From assembly GCA_009617715.1 (NCBI GenBank), contig VTFK01000548.1, forward strand, positions 62,001 through 126,000: a stretch of 64,000 nt of DNA, in the 5' to 3' direction. The notes under the pieces are model-generated. The model did not search any database. It was not told where the DNA came from and worked only from the letters and a program-made list of their open reading frames with translations. Of the stretch, positions 34,774 through 46,908 are shown one piece after another; the first letter of the stretch is position 1, and the number at the start of each line of letters is the position of its first letter. A program made the translations under genes and the position numbers. The DNA comes from Plectrocnemia conspersa. Lineage: Eukaryota; Arthropoda; Insecta; Trichoptera; Polycentropodidae.

Positions 34774-34866
34774 CAGTCTTCGATATAAACTTCGATATAA
34801 CGGACTAATGCGAGTGGGTGGGTGTCCGTGAAAGCCGAAAATCCGTTATATAAAACTGAGTTATTC
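34774..34866 (+). mobile_element. pogo/Tigger-like transposon fragment
   Basis: The fragment starts cagtcttcgatataaac, continues ttcgatataacggacta, and later has a ccgttatataaaac block in the same sense. Repeated TCGATATAACGGA-type units after a CAGT end are characteristic of Tigger/pogo termini. No opposite end or target TA is visible here, so only part survives. Confidence 0.45.
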
Positions 34867-34984
34867 GAATGTATTTTTATTTACTAAGAAAATAAACGGC
34901 ACAATACAATGCCAGTGAAGTCTCCATATAAGGATTGAAAAAATGTGATTTTTAAACAATGATGAGGTAGGTATGAAAACAAGT

Positions 34985-35110
34985 CAAAAATCCACGTCAA
35001 AAGCAATAAAACCGTGCCGTCGCGGTGGAAGCCCTCGGTACCAAGCGCTCCTATTGCCTAAATTGACCTATTGACCTCCTATTGGTGGCAAACGCTCCTA
35101 CAACCCTCCC
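34985..35110. repeat. Fold-back family, single arm
   Basis: The block tcaaaaatccacgtcaaaag (34983), caataaaaccgtgccgtcgc, ctcggtacc and ctcctattggtgg matches the left arm and centre of the fold-back family. The right arm is missing. A ctattgacctcctattggtgg part near 35068 also repeats the outer arm motif. Confidence 0.6.
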
Positions 35111-35635
35111 GTAAATGACCTCTCTGGACCTAGCAATTTTGAAAAATATTTTTTTTTATGAATTATTATAGTTTTTTTAACAATCAAATAAGACATTCGT
35201 TTGCACAAAAGCTCTTGTTATTTTACTAAGTGCATCTTATTTCAGAGAAACCCGTATAGGCACTTATTTGCAGCTTTGGATATGGTTTGATTTATTGCTT
35301 TCCCTCAATATCGTAGACGATAATAAAAGTCAATCAAGGGTGTTTATGCTTGCACGTTCATACGTATTTCTAAGAATGCACGCAAATGCACGGCTTTCGC
35401 CTTCATTCGGTGACGAAATATTTTTAGTTTGCAAAGCGACGATTGAAAATCGTTGATTGAAATAAGTCTAAATCAGACATTCGTTGCGAAAGTTACGTAC
35501 AGATTTATTGGAAAGTTGTGTATTTTCTATCATAAGTATATCTGGACAGATTTATTGGAAAGTTGTGTTGGAATTCAACTTTGAAAAATGCACTGGATGT
35601 TTGGAAGAAGATCCCAGATGACACTGAAAAAATAA
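35111..35635. other. Non-coding stretch, possible LINE upstream part
   Basis: A duplicated acagatttattggaaagttg motif occurs at about 35501 and 35547. The latter runs into ORF2-like text (gcactggatgtttggaag), probably the degraded upstream part of the LINE at 35636. No gene is supported. Confidence 0.35.
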
Positions 35636-36030
35636 GTTACTAATGTACAAGTCAATTATCAAACCAGTATGGACATACGGGATTCAACTTTGGGGTAGTT
35701 CCAGTGCTTCCACTACTGCCATTATCAAGAGATTAAAAGGTTCTACGAATGATAGTCGAAGCGTCCCTGTATGTTCCTAATGACGTAATACAAAACGACC
35801 TTAACATAGAGTTCATAAAATACGAAATAACGAACACATACAAGACATACGGAGACAGACTAAAACTCCACCCAAACAAAATGGCAACCAATCTACTTGA
35901 TTGTAGATATGACGACACCAGACGACTTAAACGATTTAGATCATCTGACAAACTTGGCAGACATGACAAATAATAAATGTAAAATGGTAATTTAGTATAC
36001 ACAAATAAATTAGATTTTGTAATAATAAAT
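35636..36030 (+). pseudogene. Jockey-like LINE, 3' end of ORF2 and tail
   Basis: The frame opens LLMYKSIIKPVWTYGIQLWG, a typical post-reverse-transcriptase segment of Jockey-clade ORF2 proteins. After a frame change near 35745 it continues MIVEASLYVPNDVIQNDLNI, then YKTYGDRLKLHPNKMATNLL and RRLKRF, stopping near 35970. This tail is normally the last 100 or so residues of the reverse transcriptase protein. An AT-rich 3' UTR-like segment with aataaat follows. It is a 5'-truncated, frameshifted copy, the usual product of target-primed reverse transcription. Confidence 0.8.
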
Positions 36031-37516
36031 ATGGAGATGCATCCAATGTGATGTTTTTTTACATGCCAATATCATAATAAAAAAATACCTATTGTTACCG
36101 TAGAAACGAATTGTAAATACATAAATAAAAGGTTGTCTAAAAGTGGATAAAATAAATATATTCGGTACGTACTAGAATATTTCAATTACTACCTATATCA
36201 CGGGCAGATTATTCTTTCTGATTCAGACGATCGGTATTTAATTTTCAATAATTTAAGCCATGAAGCAAACATACGCATCTGGAACCTAACAACGAAAAAA
36301 CAAAACGGAAGGAATAGACCAAATCTCGCTTATTCAAACATTATTTTATGTTTCAAACAATATTTGAAAAATAAAAAAATAGAAAGAAAAGATATTTTCG
36401 ACATCGAAAATTAACAGGCAGAATATGAAAAATTGGAAAAAAAAATCAAAAGCAACCAATAGAAAAAATAGAAGGCAACTATGAAATACGATTTAATTTT
36501 CCTTAAGATATTATATCATGCAATATTGGCGATATAGGCAATTTATACTCTTTTATATATTACTCAAAGAAAACATTTTCGAGATGGTCTTTTATTTTTT
36601 AGCTTCCGCAGCAATAATGTCCTTTTTATTTTTAGTGTCCTCCTGCAATACTTTCAAAATCTGGTCACCTTATATATGTATATACATGTACGGTGCCTGT
36701 TCTCGCTGTGGTGCTACGTTATGGTCTCACAGTCGTTATGAAGATAAGGTTTATGGAGATTTGATCGGATGGGTTCCAGATCGGTCGGTGTAGATGGAAG
36801 TGGCTGATTTTCTGTGCTGCAAAGTTTTTAAATCAATTCGGCATAAGCTTTGTTTTGAGGTGAGTATTATATGTATATTCCAAGTCAGAAGCGATTCTTG
36901 TATTATATATTCTAAGTCAGAAGTGAAGTGGTAGTTTAAGTGGAAGTTAGGAAGTCAATATCCAAATAAAAGTAATTCACCACTGGAAGTTCGAAAGTCG
37001 TTCTTGACTAATATAGTTGATTCTGGGCGGAGCTAGAATCTTTGATTTTGTCTAATAGACATCTTACTAGATTTTATATAATAATAATCATACTGAATAG
37101 ATTTAATTGATTACTGTGATTTATTCAAATAATAAAAAAATAATGTATTATTTCGAAAGTTTATTAAATTATTACAAATATATTAATTTACTTTATATAA
37201 CAAAAAATGAACATTTTGACTTTTGTGTTTTATGTAATATAATTACATAATAAAATCTAAGTATATACAAATGAAATATATAATAAATATGTAGCTAATA
37301 ATGAACATTCATTGTGCAACGAGAAATTTGATTAAATACAATAATATCTACGTATATTGTATAATAAATATCTAAATACTTATCGACATATTAGTAGACA
37401 ATAATAATTATCTATTTAAAAGAAATGCGCAGACTTTCGTCGTCAATATTAAATACCTAAATATCATCATTAAAGTATAACACAGCTAATAGTTTTAATT
37501 CTAAGTTTTGTATTCT
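36031..37516. other. Intergenic stretch with a MITE end and a possible LTR-like segment
   Basis: From about 36628 to 36671 lies the right end of the 11699-11810 MITE family (tttttagtgtcc, then ctggtcacctta). From about 36690 to 37035 is a GC-richer block (cgctgtggtgctacg, a tatggtctcacagtcg segment, tandem ccaagtcagaagcg / ctaagtcagaagtg units, aataaaag, ctgggcggagctag). It has the look of an LTR or 5' leader, but no second LTR is present. The remainder is AT-rich. Confidence 0.35.
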
Positions 37517-37522
37517 TTTATT
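37517..37522 (-). terminator. Septin polyadenylation signal AATAAA
   Basis: The plus strand tttatt gives AATAAA on the minus strand about 27 bases beyond the septin stop codon. It would give a very short 3' UTR; more distal signals are also possible. Confidence 0.5.
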
Positions 37523-37548
37523 AATTTAATAATACTAATCACGCAAAA

Positions 37549-39302
37549 TTAAACGTCGATAATACTGTCGTGCTTCTTATCAGATGCTTTGAGCTTTTCT
37601 TGCATCTGCTGTAACATATCTTGCATTCGTCGTATCTGAAACGATAAACATATAATTTTGTTTTAAACATTGTATCATTTTATATGTATATAATATGAAC
37701 ATACCTCTTCATCTTTCTGTAATAACAGTCTATCAGTTTCAGTAATATTGGCATCTCCGTTATTACCCATAGAGTCTCGTTTTAGTTTTCTGTAATTATG
37801 ACTAAAATTTATGTTTGAAATTTAACTATATAAACTCAAGAGTAGTAAGGTAAGTTACTTTACCCTCGTTCACGTAGAGCGTGTTGAGAAATTTGAGAGA
37901 TACACTGCGCTCTAAAGTTTTCATAATGAACGTCTTGTGTCACGTCTTTTAAGTCTTGCATGTGAGTCGATATTAGCATTGTACGTAACTTGACAAAGTC
38001 GCTGTGCCTTGGATTTTCAACTAAAATAAAAATAATTGTATTACACTTTATAAAGACAGATTAATTTATAAAATATTTATATTAAGGAATGTAAGTAATG
38101 CAGCTACACGGCAAAGCGATTTAATTGATTTATATCCTAAATTATTATTAGAAGTTTTGTTGTATTGATTAAAACAAGCAATTTGAGTTCATTCACATTA
38201 GTCTACTATGTAGGATATACTTTCAAGTCATCAGCAAATGATAGAAATTTATAACTGAAAGGGGCTTTAGTCAAATCATCTCTGAAATAAAGGATTAGAA
38301 TATATATATATACAATAATGTAATACCGTCTACAACACCCCAAGGATACTGCCTTCCTCGTACACGTTTCCCTGCAACTTCTAGCATAGTATTACTTCCA
38401 ACGACAGCAAATGGCACACAAGCTTTGAGTTCACGATCTTGTTGCTTGAATTCTTCATCTTCATCACTATCGCACTCAGGAAACTGATAAATCTGTAAAA
38501 ATATACATTATTTTAGAATCAACGTATAATTCATAAATTAAAATTGAATCTTATATAATAAGCACCTGAATCTGATTGTCTTCAATGTCTTTTAAGATTC
38601 GTTGTTTCAGTTTTCTAACTTCAGCCGACGTTAGTGTATCGGCTTTTGCAATCACAACGACAATGTTGACTTTTCTGTGCAGTCTTTTCATCAGTTCTAA
38701 ATCCATTTGTCGTAAACTATGAATTATGTAAACTTATTATTATCATTTTATTGTTGTCATTTGCAGTATTGTAAAAAGATAACTCACCTGTGTCCGTACG
38801 GCGGAATGAAATAGAGACAGCAATGAACTCTGTTATCTTGTATGTTTCGTCTGTTCAAACCACTCTCGTCTGTAAAGTATTGTCTAAATTGCTCATCGAT
38901 ATAAGCTGTGCATACTCTCCAAGAGTCTTCACAGTTGATCGCGTCTCCGAATCCAGGAGTGTCGACAACGGTGAGACGTAACTTTACCCCTCGTTCTTCT
39001 ATATCCATAGTCTTTTTCTCGATTGATGTGGTCTTTTCGATTCTATCTATTGATTGGTAATAATAACGATATAGATGTTTATAATTAATTGATTTATGTA
39101 TTCAGAAAGTTACCTTGGATTTCTGGGATCTTTCGGTTCTTGTACAGATCGCCGAGGAAGAGGCTGTTTATGAGTGTTGATTTGCCAAGACCCGATTCGC
39201 CTACAACCATCAGAGTGAAGTCAAATCCTCTCTTAACCGACTTTCTGTGCATCTGCTCGGGCAAGGTGGCAAACCCGATGTAGTCCCGCTCTCTGTCCTT
39301 AT
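37549..39302 (-). CDS. Sep4: Septin, SEPTIN2 group, closest to insect Sep4; 5' exon missing
   Basis: Septins are GTP-binding proteins that assemble into hetero-oligomeric filaments at the cortex and cleavage furrow. Seven exons are clear: 39114-39302, 38788-39046, 38566-38716, 38327-38492, 37864-38020, 37705-37789 and 37549-37635. The introns are GT-AG, of 67, 71, 73, 306, 74 and 69 bp, and phases agree throughout, giving about 364 residues. In order: polybasic [12 protein letters not shown]-loop GESGLGKS, switch DTPGFGD, a [16 protein letters not shown] block, AKAD, septin unique element [13 protein letters not shown], and a C-terminal heptad region ([24 protein letters not shown]) ending at [17 protein letters not shown] and CEDSWRVC features favour Sep4 over Sep1. 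The first visible exon begins mid-codon (phase 1), so an upstream exon supplies the start. Confidence 0.95.
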
Positions 39303-40369
39303 CTGAAAAATGATAAAGGTAAGATACTTAGTATATATATTAAATAATTAATTATATTAATGAGATTGTATGATAAAATTTTGAGGTTGAATACCGTAGG
39401 GCTATATTAACACTACGGTCCATTGATTCAATTTTTATATGCATTTTACACACATTTCATTGTCAGCAAAGTATATATATAACTAGCTTAGTATATACAA
39501 ATTTTTGTGATATTTCCGTACTACTTGAATGATTCATATTGGAATTTTTATATGATTCATATTGGATTGGATTAAATATCAGAATAAGTGTATTGAATTG
39601 TTACTTAATATAATTTAATCACAGATCAATTGTTGATAGCTTGAAGTTACATACATATTTTAAAAATGGTTCTCAACTTTGCTAAATTATTTAATTTAAA
39701 AATTCCTATTTATATGTAATTTAAAATCAAATTTATAAAAACAAAACTGAAATTTATAGATATCTATTGTATATATGGTATATTTATATATTTATTCTAG
39801 TAAAAGAAAATTAATGTAAAATAAGCATCAGTAACAATTGCTCGGTCAAAATTTATTATTTTTTTGAATAAATTTAAAAAATTAAGCTTATAAGAGATTT
39901 AATTTTGTATATTTTGTAGATAAAATATAGCATAAAAATATAGTATCATTGTTAAAATAAATTGTATCGAAATTTTTATACAAAATGCTAATAATACTGA
40001 GCACAGCAATGAGAAAATTTAAGATTTTTATTTTATTTTATTTAAGGCAAGGTTGTGATTAAAAAAATAGCATAAAAGTTGTTAGAGCTATTGTAAACGA
40101 TATTTTTTTAAGTTCAAAATCTAGAATAGATTAAAAAAGTCTTATTTTTGAGTAAAATGATTACTGATCATTAAATTTGTATTCTATTTACTATGTTGTG
40201 GTAGATATTACATCAAAAACCGGGAACTAGTTTAAATTAATTTTTAAATTGTACATTTTTGACATACAAAATTATTGGGACCACCCATAATTGTTGCGCT
40301 GAAATTAGTTAAAAGTGTCATAAAACTCTCTCAAAGATATTAAGAATTTTCAAAGTGTCGACGTAAATA
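39303..40369. other. Septin upstream or intron 1, AT-rich
   Basis: Very AT-rich, with no exon or repeat that I can recognise. A septin start codon in the right phase with a donor was not found here. Confidence 0.3.
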
Positions 40370-40450
40370 ACGAAAGAATGTGTGTCAGTAATGTGCTGGA
40401 CTAAATTCAGAACCATTTGGTTCGAACCCCAAAGTAGACTGAAATATTAT
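40370..40450 (+). repeat. Possible tRNA-derived SINE head
   Basis: A ggttcgaacccc motif (about 40428-40439) matches a tRNA B box and sits about 45 bases after a weak A-box-like stretch (gtcagtaatgtgctgg). The segment does not fold as a full tRNA. Only this head region is visible, so the SINE call is tentative. Confidence 0.3.
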
Positions 40451-40689
40451 TTATAAAAATGCGCTATTATTAAAAACTGGCTACAGCTGCAGAGTGATAT
40501 TCATTGATTTCCAACTATAATAATAGTTTATTATTGATAAAATAGATAGATATAATCACCGATCATGAGACTTTAATATGTATTAGTACAGTATTGATAG
40601 ATTTACCAAGTTAATACTGTTATACTCCGCTGTAACGTATTGGGCTCACACCTGTCAAAAAGCAAAAGATTAAATATGAAATTGAAAAA

Positions 40690-41010
40690 GAATCAACGAC
40701 TAGAAAGGACTTGAACCTCTTTTCTTTCATAGATGGTATAAAAGTCAAAACTCTGAAAAGATCACTTCGCTTCCGACTTGGAATATACGAGAGAGACAAT
40801 TCAAACTCGCATTCAAGAAGAGATTAGGTCGAATCGACCCAGACGACAAAGTCCAGAAAGCCGTTGTTTTTGCTTTGACTGGCTAATCTGGTCCAGCCAA
40901 ACACTCGGCACCCTGAATCTCGAAGAATTGAATCCAATCTTGGGGAACAAACTAGAAGACTACTTAGGACGTAGCACCACGGCAAAAACAGGACGTATTA
41001 ACATATTTAT
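40690..41010 (+). repeat. Repeat R3, copy 3 (longest)
   Basis: The block carries cacttcgcttccgacttgga (about 40765) shared with 3714, and the tttgactggctaatctggtc / cagcca stretch (about 40875) shared with about 5771-5800. Short frames (WNIRERQFK..., KAVVFALTG) stay open for a while, which suggests decayed coding sequence of a retroelement, but I cannot name the protein. Confidence 0.45.
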
Positions 41011-42519
41011 ATTACTTTTCATGTCATGATACGATTAACATTATGAGTTTGTTTAACTCTTAAGGGCTTCTTTAAAATACTATTTTTACGATATTTTTGT
41101 GTATATAATTTAATAACGCTACAATTATATTATCTAAATTTAGATCTTCCACCTGACTCAATAAATAATTGAGCCCTTTAAAAATTCACTCACCGGGCAG
41201 CTAACCGTTGTTAGCCTCATAAATCTTTAATGAATGATTTACTGAATCGAAGGTATCAAACCGATGGAGATTTGGGTTACGGCGCGTTTGTTAATTCATA
41301 TCATTATCTAAACCTAAATTTAATCAGTGGGTTCAAGGCTAGGCGTTTAATGTCACTATCATAATGTAAAACGGTAAATTATCCTCATAGTTGTTTACAA
41401 ATCGATACTGAAACGTCGCGTCATTAGTGAGAGGAAGTTGTCGACCGGAGCAGGAAAACGACCTCTCGGCAATTTCCCGTTCAATTTCAAGGGTGTGCTA
41501 TACTTGTCAAGCGGCTAATGACTTTCGGACATGTTTCACGGCAGTGTTTCGTTAAAAATTGACACGTGAAGCTAAAAATGAAAGTGTAATGAATGACAAG
41601 AAACGGAACGGAATTAATTTCATCGACAATATTTGCCCATCAATCAAACGCCGTGTTCAACGAAAGTGGTGTCAATTGAAAGAGTTAATCAAGCGATTAG
41701 TATTGATAAAATGTTTACGCCTTGTATTTGTGATTTATTACAATTGAGTAACAATTGGATGTTGGCACTGGTGGTACCACTGATTCTAATAATTATTATT
41801 TATTTAATTGTTTAAGCCAATTTAAATACTTGCAGAAACAATACTTATGTCCTCACAAAACAAATATCGTTGTCGCTTTCACCAAAATACGATACAGAAG
41901 GCAGAGTTAAACAATATTGTAATTGCTCCTAAATTATCGTTCTTTCTTATTCATTCAAGCTCGTCCAAGGACCAGTATTAAAGACTAACGAGAACACTTG
42001 GTCACATAACCACTTATGACTGATGAAAACTTACAATACACTCAGATACGTCAAGATTAGATTTGCTATTCAAATATCTATAAAGTATTCATTCATATTT
42101 GTGGTGTAATATTTTTAAAATTTGTTTTTATAAAAACATCAAACACTGTCTTTGTGTATTTTAACAACTCAGGTAGTCATTTTTTCATAATGTGAAAGGA
42201 ATAAAAAATATTTTAACCCGTTAATTGAAAATCTTTAATAATAAATTACGAAATATTTTATTAACTAAATAAAATAAAATAATATTATATTGTCCACATT
42301 TTTTGTCTTTTTATCTTGTGGGGGACCACACAGATGCCCTCGTTTGTGGTGGATCTTATTCTTGAAACTCGCGTTAATTACTCTGATCAAAATTGATTAT
42401 TTATCAATTAGGATAAACTAAACAGTGCGGTCACACAAAGGCTCTCGTTACGACTAGAATTAAAAGGTTTTCCCATAAATAACACGCAAAGATTCTTTGA
42501 TTGAATCGGAGGAGCAGAG
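41011..42519. other. Gene-free stretch, GC-richer at about 41380-41560
   Basis: A minus-strand ATG segment ending ctgcccg/gtgagt lies at about 41193-41223 but ends in phase 0, which does not fit the septin acceptor, so I do not call it septin exon 1. The GC-richer patch could be regulatory. Confidence 0.3.
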
Positions 42520-42640
42520 AGGGGTCAACTTTCGCTATACTGTCGCTGCCACATCAATTAGAACTCTACGGACATCATCCTTGCGCCAGCTTCTCCACCA
42601 CCACTCGGAGAATAACGATTTCGCCCATCATAGTCTGTCA
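42520..42640 (+). repeat. Repeat R4, copy 2
   Basis: The gcgccagcttctccaccacc segment with cactcgga matches about 6268-6303. The surrounding gaactctacggacatcatcc could be the end of a retroelement frame. Short and unclassified. Confidence 0.4.
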
Positions 42641-43744
42641 CAATATGTTAATATAATCTAATAAAATTTTCACTAGTTTCAGACTCTTTCAATTACATTC
42701 TTCATGGGTAATAAATCTAAAGTATATGTCGTTTTTTTAAAAGAGCTTACACAATTATTAGATAAAACAAACTGAATATATTTTCCATCAAAACGACTCT
42801 TTGCATCACGTACAAAAAAGTCACTATCAGAAAAAAAGTATTAAATCCTACGTAGCGGAAACGTTGCATAACCAGCATAAAATGGGAAAAACGGTCAACA
42901 TGATGTTTTTCTTTCGTATTGATCCTACGATCCACATTTCAAGGTAAACACCTAAAAAAAGCGAATGACGTAGGTATTATTAAAAATTATATCAATATTG
43001 TGTTCCTAGAACGCAAATATATTATTACTAATAATTGATATATCACAATCAAGTAATATTGAAACTATGCTTAAGTTTAGTTTCGTTAAGATTTAATGGT
43101 CTAAAATTCACATATATCTGTATTTATTGTTCTCTTTATATCCGACATTAAAAGCCAAAATATTCTGGGAGCTGAAGTTACTGAACTGTTGTGTTTACAT
43201 CAAAATCCAGATTTATTTTTGCACGATGTCGATACACATTTACGATTCGATTTGAGTATTTGGAAATACGCTGTGCTTAAAATGAACGTTTATTTTATAG
43301 TTCATAAGGAGTTTTACGTTCACGGTCGTTTCATCTTAGTGATGATGATCGTGATAGTATTATTATTACGGTCCATCAACAGCGAGTACATCACTGGCGG
43401 TGGGTGTTGGACGGCGTTTCAAATTTAATCACGTACCATAGCCAGTTTAGAGTTACTTTAACAGTTTCCATCGCGTCGGTGTAGCAATTGAAAACAAGGG
43501 ATAAAAAACAACGTAAACACGAAAAAGGTAGAGAAACGACTACGATAACGGCGACCATAATAGCCTATTCGCGCATCAACTTGTGTTAATTTGAATGTCC
43601 ATTTTTGATTAAGAAAATTATCGTAGTTACATCGTTTTAAAAGTTGTTTACTACCTTATTTGGTTTTGCAATCATGAGTCACATTCCTCACTCTTTCCTC
43701 AATAAGCTAAATGTTGATTGAAAGAACTTAAAATATACAGGATG
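42641..43744. other. Gene-free stretch
   Basis: AT-rich, with unrecognised short frames on both strands. Confidence 0.25.
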
Positions 43745-44420
43745 GGACAATAACTGAAACACAAAGACCATGGACAGCGAAGAATTTACGCAGATTGGGT
43801 GTTAGATCAGCAGGAAATATCTGCTGATTTTTCAAAGAAAATCTTATTCTCCAATGAGGCACATTTCCACATCTCTGGGTATGTTAATAAGCAAAATTAA
43901 AGCATAAGGGGTGAGGAAAATCGTCATGTGATTTACGGGAGACCATTATATGCACAAAAATGACTGTTTTGTGCGCATTGTGGTCAGGCAGCGTCAGTGA
44001 GCCTTACTTTTTAAAAAGTGATGAAGGTCGAACTGTAATGGTGAGCGCTATAAGCGCATGATAACCGATTATTTTTGGCACGAAATCGAAGATATTGATG
44101 TGGAAGACATGTGGTTCCACGAAGACGGCACAACTACACATCGGGTGCAATGTTGGATCTTTTGCGTGAAAAGTTTCCAGGTCGCATTATTTCACGTTTT
44201 GGTGACGTCAACTTGCTGCCAAGATCATGCGATTTAACGCTGTTGAATTTTTTTGTGGGGTTACGCTAAGAGTTATGTCTACGCCGATAAACCCAAAACA
44301 CTTGAGCACCTAAAAACCAACATCCGTCAAGTTAAACGGAACGAAAAAGTCATAGAAAGGATCGTCTGCTGCAGAAGGTTCAAAGACGACCATTTAATTG
44401 GTATTATTTTTCATAATTAA
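43745..44420 (+). pseudogene. Decayed Tc1/mariner-superfamily transposase, copy 2
   Basis: This block is alignable at high identity over most of its length with the reverse complement of 16750-17280. It keeps broken segments equivalent to FSDEAHFHLS, a VTVxCALWSG block, an EDIDVEDMWF block, LLREKFPGRIISRFGDVN, PRSCDLTLLNFF, YADKPKTLEHLKTNIRQ and a C-terminal HLIGIIFHN ending at the TAA at 44418-44420. Frameshifts are numerous and the N-terminal DNA-binding part is absent, so it is 5'-truncated. It extends further at the 3' end than copy 1, and the two together outline the family. Confidence 0.8.
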
Positions 44421-46853
44421 TGAAATACATCAAATGTTCGATTAATAAAAAAAAATCCGAAGATATTCTTAAATTCGTTTTTTTTAAAAGTTCGGAAACT
44501 GAAATTGGATCAAACTTTATAAAGTTGTAGTTTAAGTATACTTGTTAAAAAATTGTCATGATAAAATATTTTCTCATGAGTCAGACCGATCGACGCATTA
44601 AATAATAAAATGACAATAATGCCATCATGATTTTATTTGTTGAATCTATCGAGAATTCTCGATCACAATATCTAATAACCTCTTCTTTTATGTTTTATTT
44701 TTAGGTTTGAAATTCATCTGTGTCCATTAGCTTTTATTTTATAAATGCATCGTGTTAGATGCATATGTTTATAGTATAGCTTTGACACGAGAGAGTGGCA
44801 ATTGGCCAAAGGTTATTTCGAAACGATATAAAGGGAAAGCATTGACTGAGTTTATTTATCGTATAACGGATCGTTGAAATTTGGATGGAAGTCGACGTAT
44901 TTATGTATGCTAAAAAAATGTGTGTAAACAACAGCGTTTACACGTGTAACGTTATACCATAAAAGTTGAAAAAAAACGTAGTGTTTCAAGAAAACGCACT
45001 TCCGTTGAGACATAGGAAATATTTTTTTACAATAAGTTTAAGATTTATTGATACACGTATTTAAAAAAAATACTAATTCAAGTGTATTATTTTCTTATAT
45101 TTTTCACAAATGCGGGTATATTAAAAAAATATTTTATTACAAAAACACAAATATTAATACATAAAGTATATTTGTATCCCAAAATATATATTAACATTTA
45201 ATTTAATTTTTCAAAAGAGGGGGAATTGGTTAAAAATACATAATACGTAAAACAAAACGTTTCTCGCGTAAAATACGACACTCTTCAATTGCATAACGCG
45301 GCGAGTCGCTAACTATTCGAATTAAATTAGTGGATGGGATGTGATAATTATTGTTGTAGTCATGGTTATTCACGCGCGGCTTACGACCAAAAGCGGCCAT
45401 TCTTGCGTCAAAATGCATCGTTCCGGAAGTTGACGTTTTTGAACCTAAGCGGAAAATCGGCGACCATTGACGCATACGAAATTAAATTTTATTGTTCAAT
45501 AAATTTTGGCTCAAACTCCAATTATGAAAAATATATGTAGAAACTACTTCCGAAGCGGCGACTATGAAAGATTCACCAGTGTTATCCATTTCATTATTTA
45601 AAATAAATGTTAGGGATGCCATATAAATATTTGAAATACGTTTTTTATCTTGCAATATTATTTAAATACTTTGAAAAATAGGGAACATCATTATTTTTAT
45701 TATAAGAATCGACGGTTCTTAAGAGTTGCCATATAATTAATTTTGGGCTTGTGGGTGGTAAAAATCATTGTTTCTTAAAGTGCGCTTAAGAAAATTATGT
45801 ATAGGATGTAATTGTCTTTCTATTCAAAATGTACTTGCAATTATTAAAAACTTTTATATTAACCAGATTATTTAAGTCTGTCCGTGGCTGTTTTACGTTA
45901 TGCGCTGATGAATTTGCGCTTCGCACTCATAGTTTCTATAGTGCTTCGTTGTAATATGATTTTGCTATCAGTTCAGGGCCAATGAAGAGGTGTACTTAGC
46001 ACGAGTAGCTACACACTCTTTTTTAGAGGTATTCGTGCACTTTTTAAGCGACGAATAATTTGCACTAAACGACATACCTTATTTAATATGGCGCTTTATA
46101 AAGAATTATCATTTTTATATCATGCTTGCCACTATCAAAAACAAAAATGAAAGCATTGATAATTAATAGCATTAAATTAGTACATAATCATGAATTAGGT
46201 CAGATTACGAATGTGCAATGATGTTTTTATAAAGTTTTACGAATCACGTGTTAGTTCGTAACCCATATTCGGAATCGCGATTACATATCTGCACGTTTAT
46301 GGTACTTATTCGTGATTGTTTCATACTTATATACGGCCCTTTGATTACTCTAAAACACGCACCCTTGCCATTATGTAACGCAATAATTATGTTGCATGAT
46401 ATATTACGATCGTTCTCTTTAATTTTGTTTATTTTAATAATAATTAAAACTTTCAGTTTCAACTCTAATTATTACGCTTTCGGTACCGAGTCTCGTTATA
46501 CCAGAGCAACTGGCTTTATTTTGGTCTGTCGATAAATACACACACGAGAATCGGGTTTCATTTCGGGAAATAGGATACCTTTAAATACCAAACGGACCAA
46601 GAAGATAATAAATGTTTTTTTTATTTACGTTACGTGTGAGTGGACGTGTAATTAGACCTCATTAGAGCACTACAAATAAACATTATAAATATTTTAAAAT
46701 GTTAGGTCTTGAAACGTAAATAAGATCAAATGTACATATATCGAATCGCGATGCACACAGTGATATATAAATAATGTATGTTATTCCATTGCGGCATTGA
46801 TAATTTTAAAATTCGCGATAACAACTGTATAAACATACACTTCGCCAAATTAC
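44421..46853. other. Gene-free stretch, GC-richer at about 45290-45480
   Basis: The GC-richer patch holds overlapping frames on both strands and an acttccgg-type (ETS-like) motif read on the minus strand. It may be a promoter. No exon with supported splice sites is visible. Confidence 0.3.
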
Positions 46854-46908
46854 CTGATATGCTTTCGAAGCATTTTCTCGTCACGCAATATCCGCTGTTT
46901 GAAGTCAT
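46854..46908 (-). CDS. Candidate first coding exon of the septin gene
   Basis: A minus-strand ATG at 46908 (aaaaATGact) opens 18 codons (MTSNSGYCVTRKCFESIS) plus one base, ending atcag/gtaatt at 46852. The leftover G joins the AT at the septin acceptor (39302) to give GAT, Asp, so the phase fits exactly. This would imply a 7.5 kb first intron and a protein of 382 residues. The N-termini of septins vary, so residue similarity cannot confirm it. One in three donor exons would fit by chance. Confidence 0.25.

Noticed and set aside
38784..39283. Plus-strand frames opposite the septin
   Set aside because: Antisense shadows of septin exons with no similarity of their own.
41193..41223. Minus-strand ATG segment ending ctgcccg/gtgagt as septin exon 1
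   Set aside because: It ends in phase 0, whereas the septin acceptor at 39302 needs one leftover base.
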